Shown piece after piece: positions 14,146 to 14,449 of a stretch of 14,449 nucleotides of DNA (its first letter is position 1; each line of letters starts with the position of its first letter). A program made the position numbers and the translations under genes. The notes beneath the pieces were generated by a model that worked only from the letters and a program-made list of their open reading frames with translations, had not been told where the DNA came from and did not search any database. The stretch is from NCBI GenBank assembly GCA_002722645.1, contig PBML01000032.1, positions 41,971-56,419 of the forward strand, read 5' to 3'. Source of the DNA: Acidobacteriota bacterium (GTDB taxonomy: Bacteria; Acidobacteriota; UBA890).

Positions 14146-14165
14146 ACGGGCTACTTACGGGCTAC
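14146..14165. repeat. Short direct repeat ACGGGCTAC in tandem
   Basis: ACGGGCTAC occurs at 14146-14154 and 14157-14165, separated by TT, and a GCCC-AAC-GGGC mini-hairpin overlaps the first copy. This is in the 216-nt stretch between the tRNA and the minus-strand small gene, where I see no other gene. It could be a remnant of an integration event beside the tRNA, or a slippage repeat. Confidence 0.3.
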
Positions 14166-14289
14166 CTTCCGAAGTTAGAAAGAGCTTTTTTCTGCAGGAT
14201 CGATCGCCCCCATCCGGCCAGCGACGCGAGCGTATATATAACCTTCGGACCCTCGGGTTTGGCCTAACTCCCGTATAAAACCGGCAATT

Positions 14290-14421
14290 TCAGCGCTCGG
14301 ACGTTGCGTTGGCCTTTTCTTCTTTGGCAGCCAATTTGGCCTGCCTCTTTGCCTCGCGCTTTGCTGCCTTTGCCTTGGTTCGCTTATTGCGCTCAAATGA
14401 ATAGTTGGGCTTGCGTGCCAT
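14290..14421 (-). CDS. Small highly basic protein (MARKPNYSFE family)
   Basis: A 43-residue open frame on the minus strand begins MARKPNYSFERNKRTKAKAA and continues as a charged Lys/Ala/Arg/Glu helix to the TGA at 14290-14292. I recognise the N-terminus MARKPNYxFE followed by a Lys-rich helix as that of a small conserved bacterial protein of unknown function, from memory and not from a search. The ATG at 14421 has a GGGGG tract 4 nt upstream; another ATG directly before it (14424) lies too close to that tract. The basic helix suggests binding to RNA or ribosomes, or a coiled coil, but this is inference. A longer frame overlaps it at 14175-14396 on the same strand with random-looking composition and is rejected. 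Confidence 0.7.
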   Translation of the reverse strand: MARKPNYSFERNKRTKAKAAKREAKRQAKLAAKEEKANATSER

Positions 14422-14449
14422 CATTCCCCCGTCTTCGTCGGCGCGCCCC

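Noticed and set aside
14001..14165. Prophage or genomic island attachment site at tRNA-Val
   Set aside because: No integrase, no second copy of the tRNA 3' end and no phage-like genes in the window; only short repeats remain.
14175..14396. Minus-strand open frame of 73 residues at the right end
   Set aside because: It overlaps the 43-residue MARKPNYSFE frame, which has a recognisable N-terminus; this frame shows random-looking Arg/Gln-rich composition.
1..14449. CRISPR array, insertion sequence or toxin-antitoxin system
   Set aside because: No regularly spaced repeats, no transposase motifs, no terminal inverted repeats and no paired small toxin-antitoxin genes were seen on either strand.

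Overview
The window is a bacterial chromosome segment of moderate GC whose centre is a complete SUF iron-sulfur cluster assembly operon, followed by a molybdenum-hydroxylase (CO-dehydrogenase type) maturation cassette. The lineage cannot be fixed from sequence alone. The SUF scaffold is SufU with no SufE, SufA or IscU seen, SufC comes first, a Rieske ferredoxin and a SufT (MIP18) protein are present, the tRNA gene has no encoded CCA, and three genes look leaderless (TANNNT box 5-6 nt before the start codon). This pattern fits Gram-positive-like, Chloroflexota-like or Deinococcota-like bacteria better than enterics. My assignment is only inference.

Layout. 1-543: 3' end of an unrecognised gene with a CxxC pair and an acidic linker. 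544-811: promoter region. 812-7519: rrf2-type regulator, sufC, sufB, sufD, Rieske ferredoxin, sufS, sufU, sufT, all on the + strand with short gaps or overlaps except a 123-nt gap between sufB and sufD. 7544-9058: two exported proteins of unknown function, each with its own apparent leaderless promoter; the second is built from two tandem copies of one domain. 9055-12877: tightly overlapping xdhC/coxI, mocA-like, coxD-like (MoxR AAA+) and coxE-like (VWA) genes, the first coupled by GTGA to the exported duplicated protein. 12940-13410: coxG-like SRPBCC gene behind its own stem-loop and -10 box. 13458-13787 (-): DUF3467 protein with a consensus TATAAT and a perfect palindrome beside it. 14001-14073: tRNA-Val(CAC). 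14290-14421 (-): a 43-residue highly basic protein.

How the genes fit together. SufS takes sulfur from cysteine and SufU relays it to the SufBCD scaffold, which builds clusters; SufT and the Rieske protein are accessory, and the Rrf2 protein probably senses cluster status and controls the operon. The downstream cassette handles the other half of what xanthine-dehydrogenase/CO-dehydrogenase enzymes need: cytidylylation of the molybdopterin cofactor (MocA-like), its protection and sulfuration (XdhC), and late remodelling of the active site (CoxD and CoxE), with CoxG as an accessory. These enzymes also carry [2Fe-2S] clusters, so the juxtaposition makes biochemical sense. No structural hydroxylase subunit is in the window.

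The parts I consider most worth following are the two exported unknown proteins wedged between the two maturation systems, the domain duplication in one of them, the palindrome in the DUF3467 promoter, the repeated leaderless architecture, and the sharp GC rise confined to sufC-sufB-sufD-Rieske.
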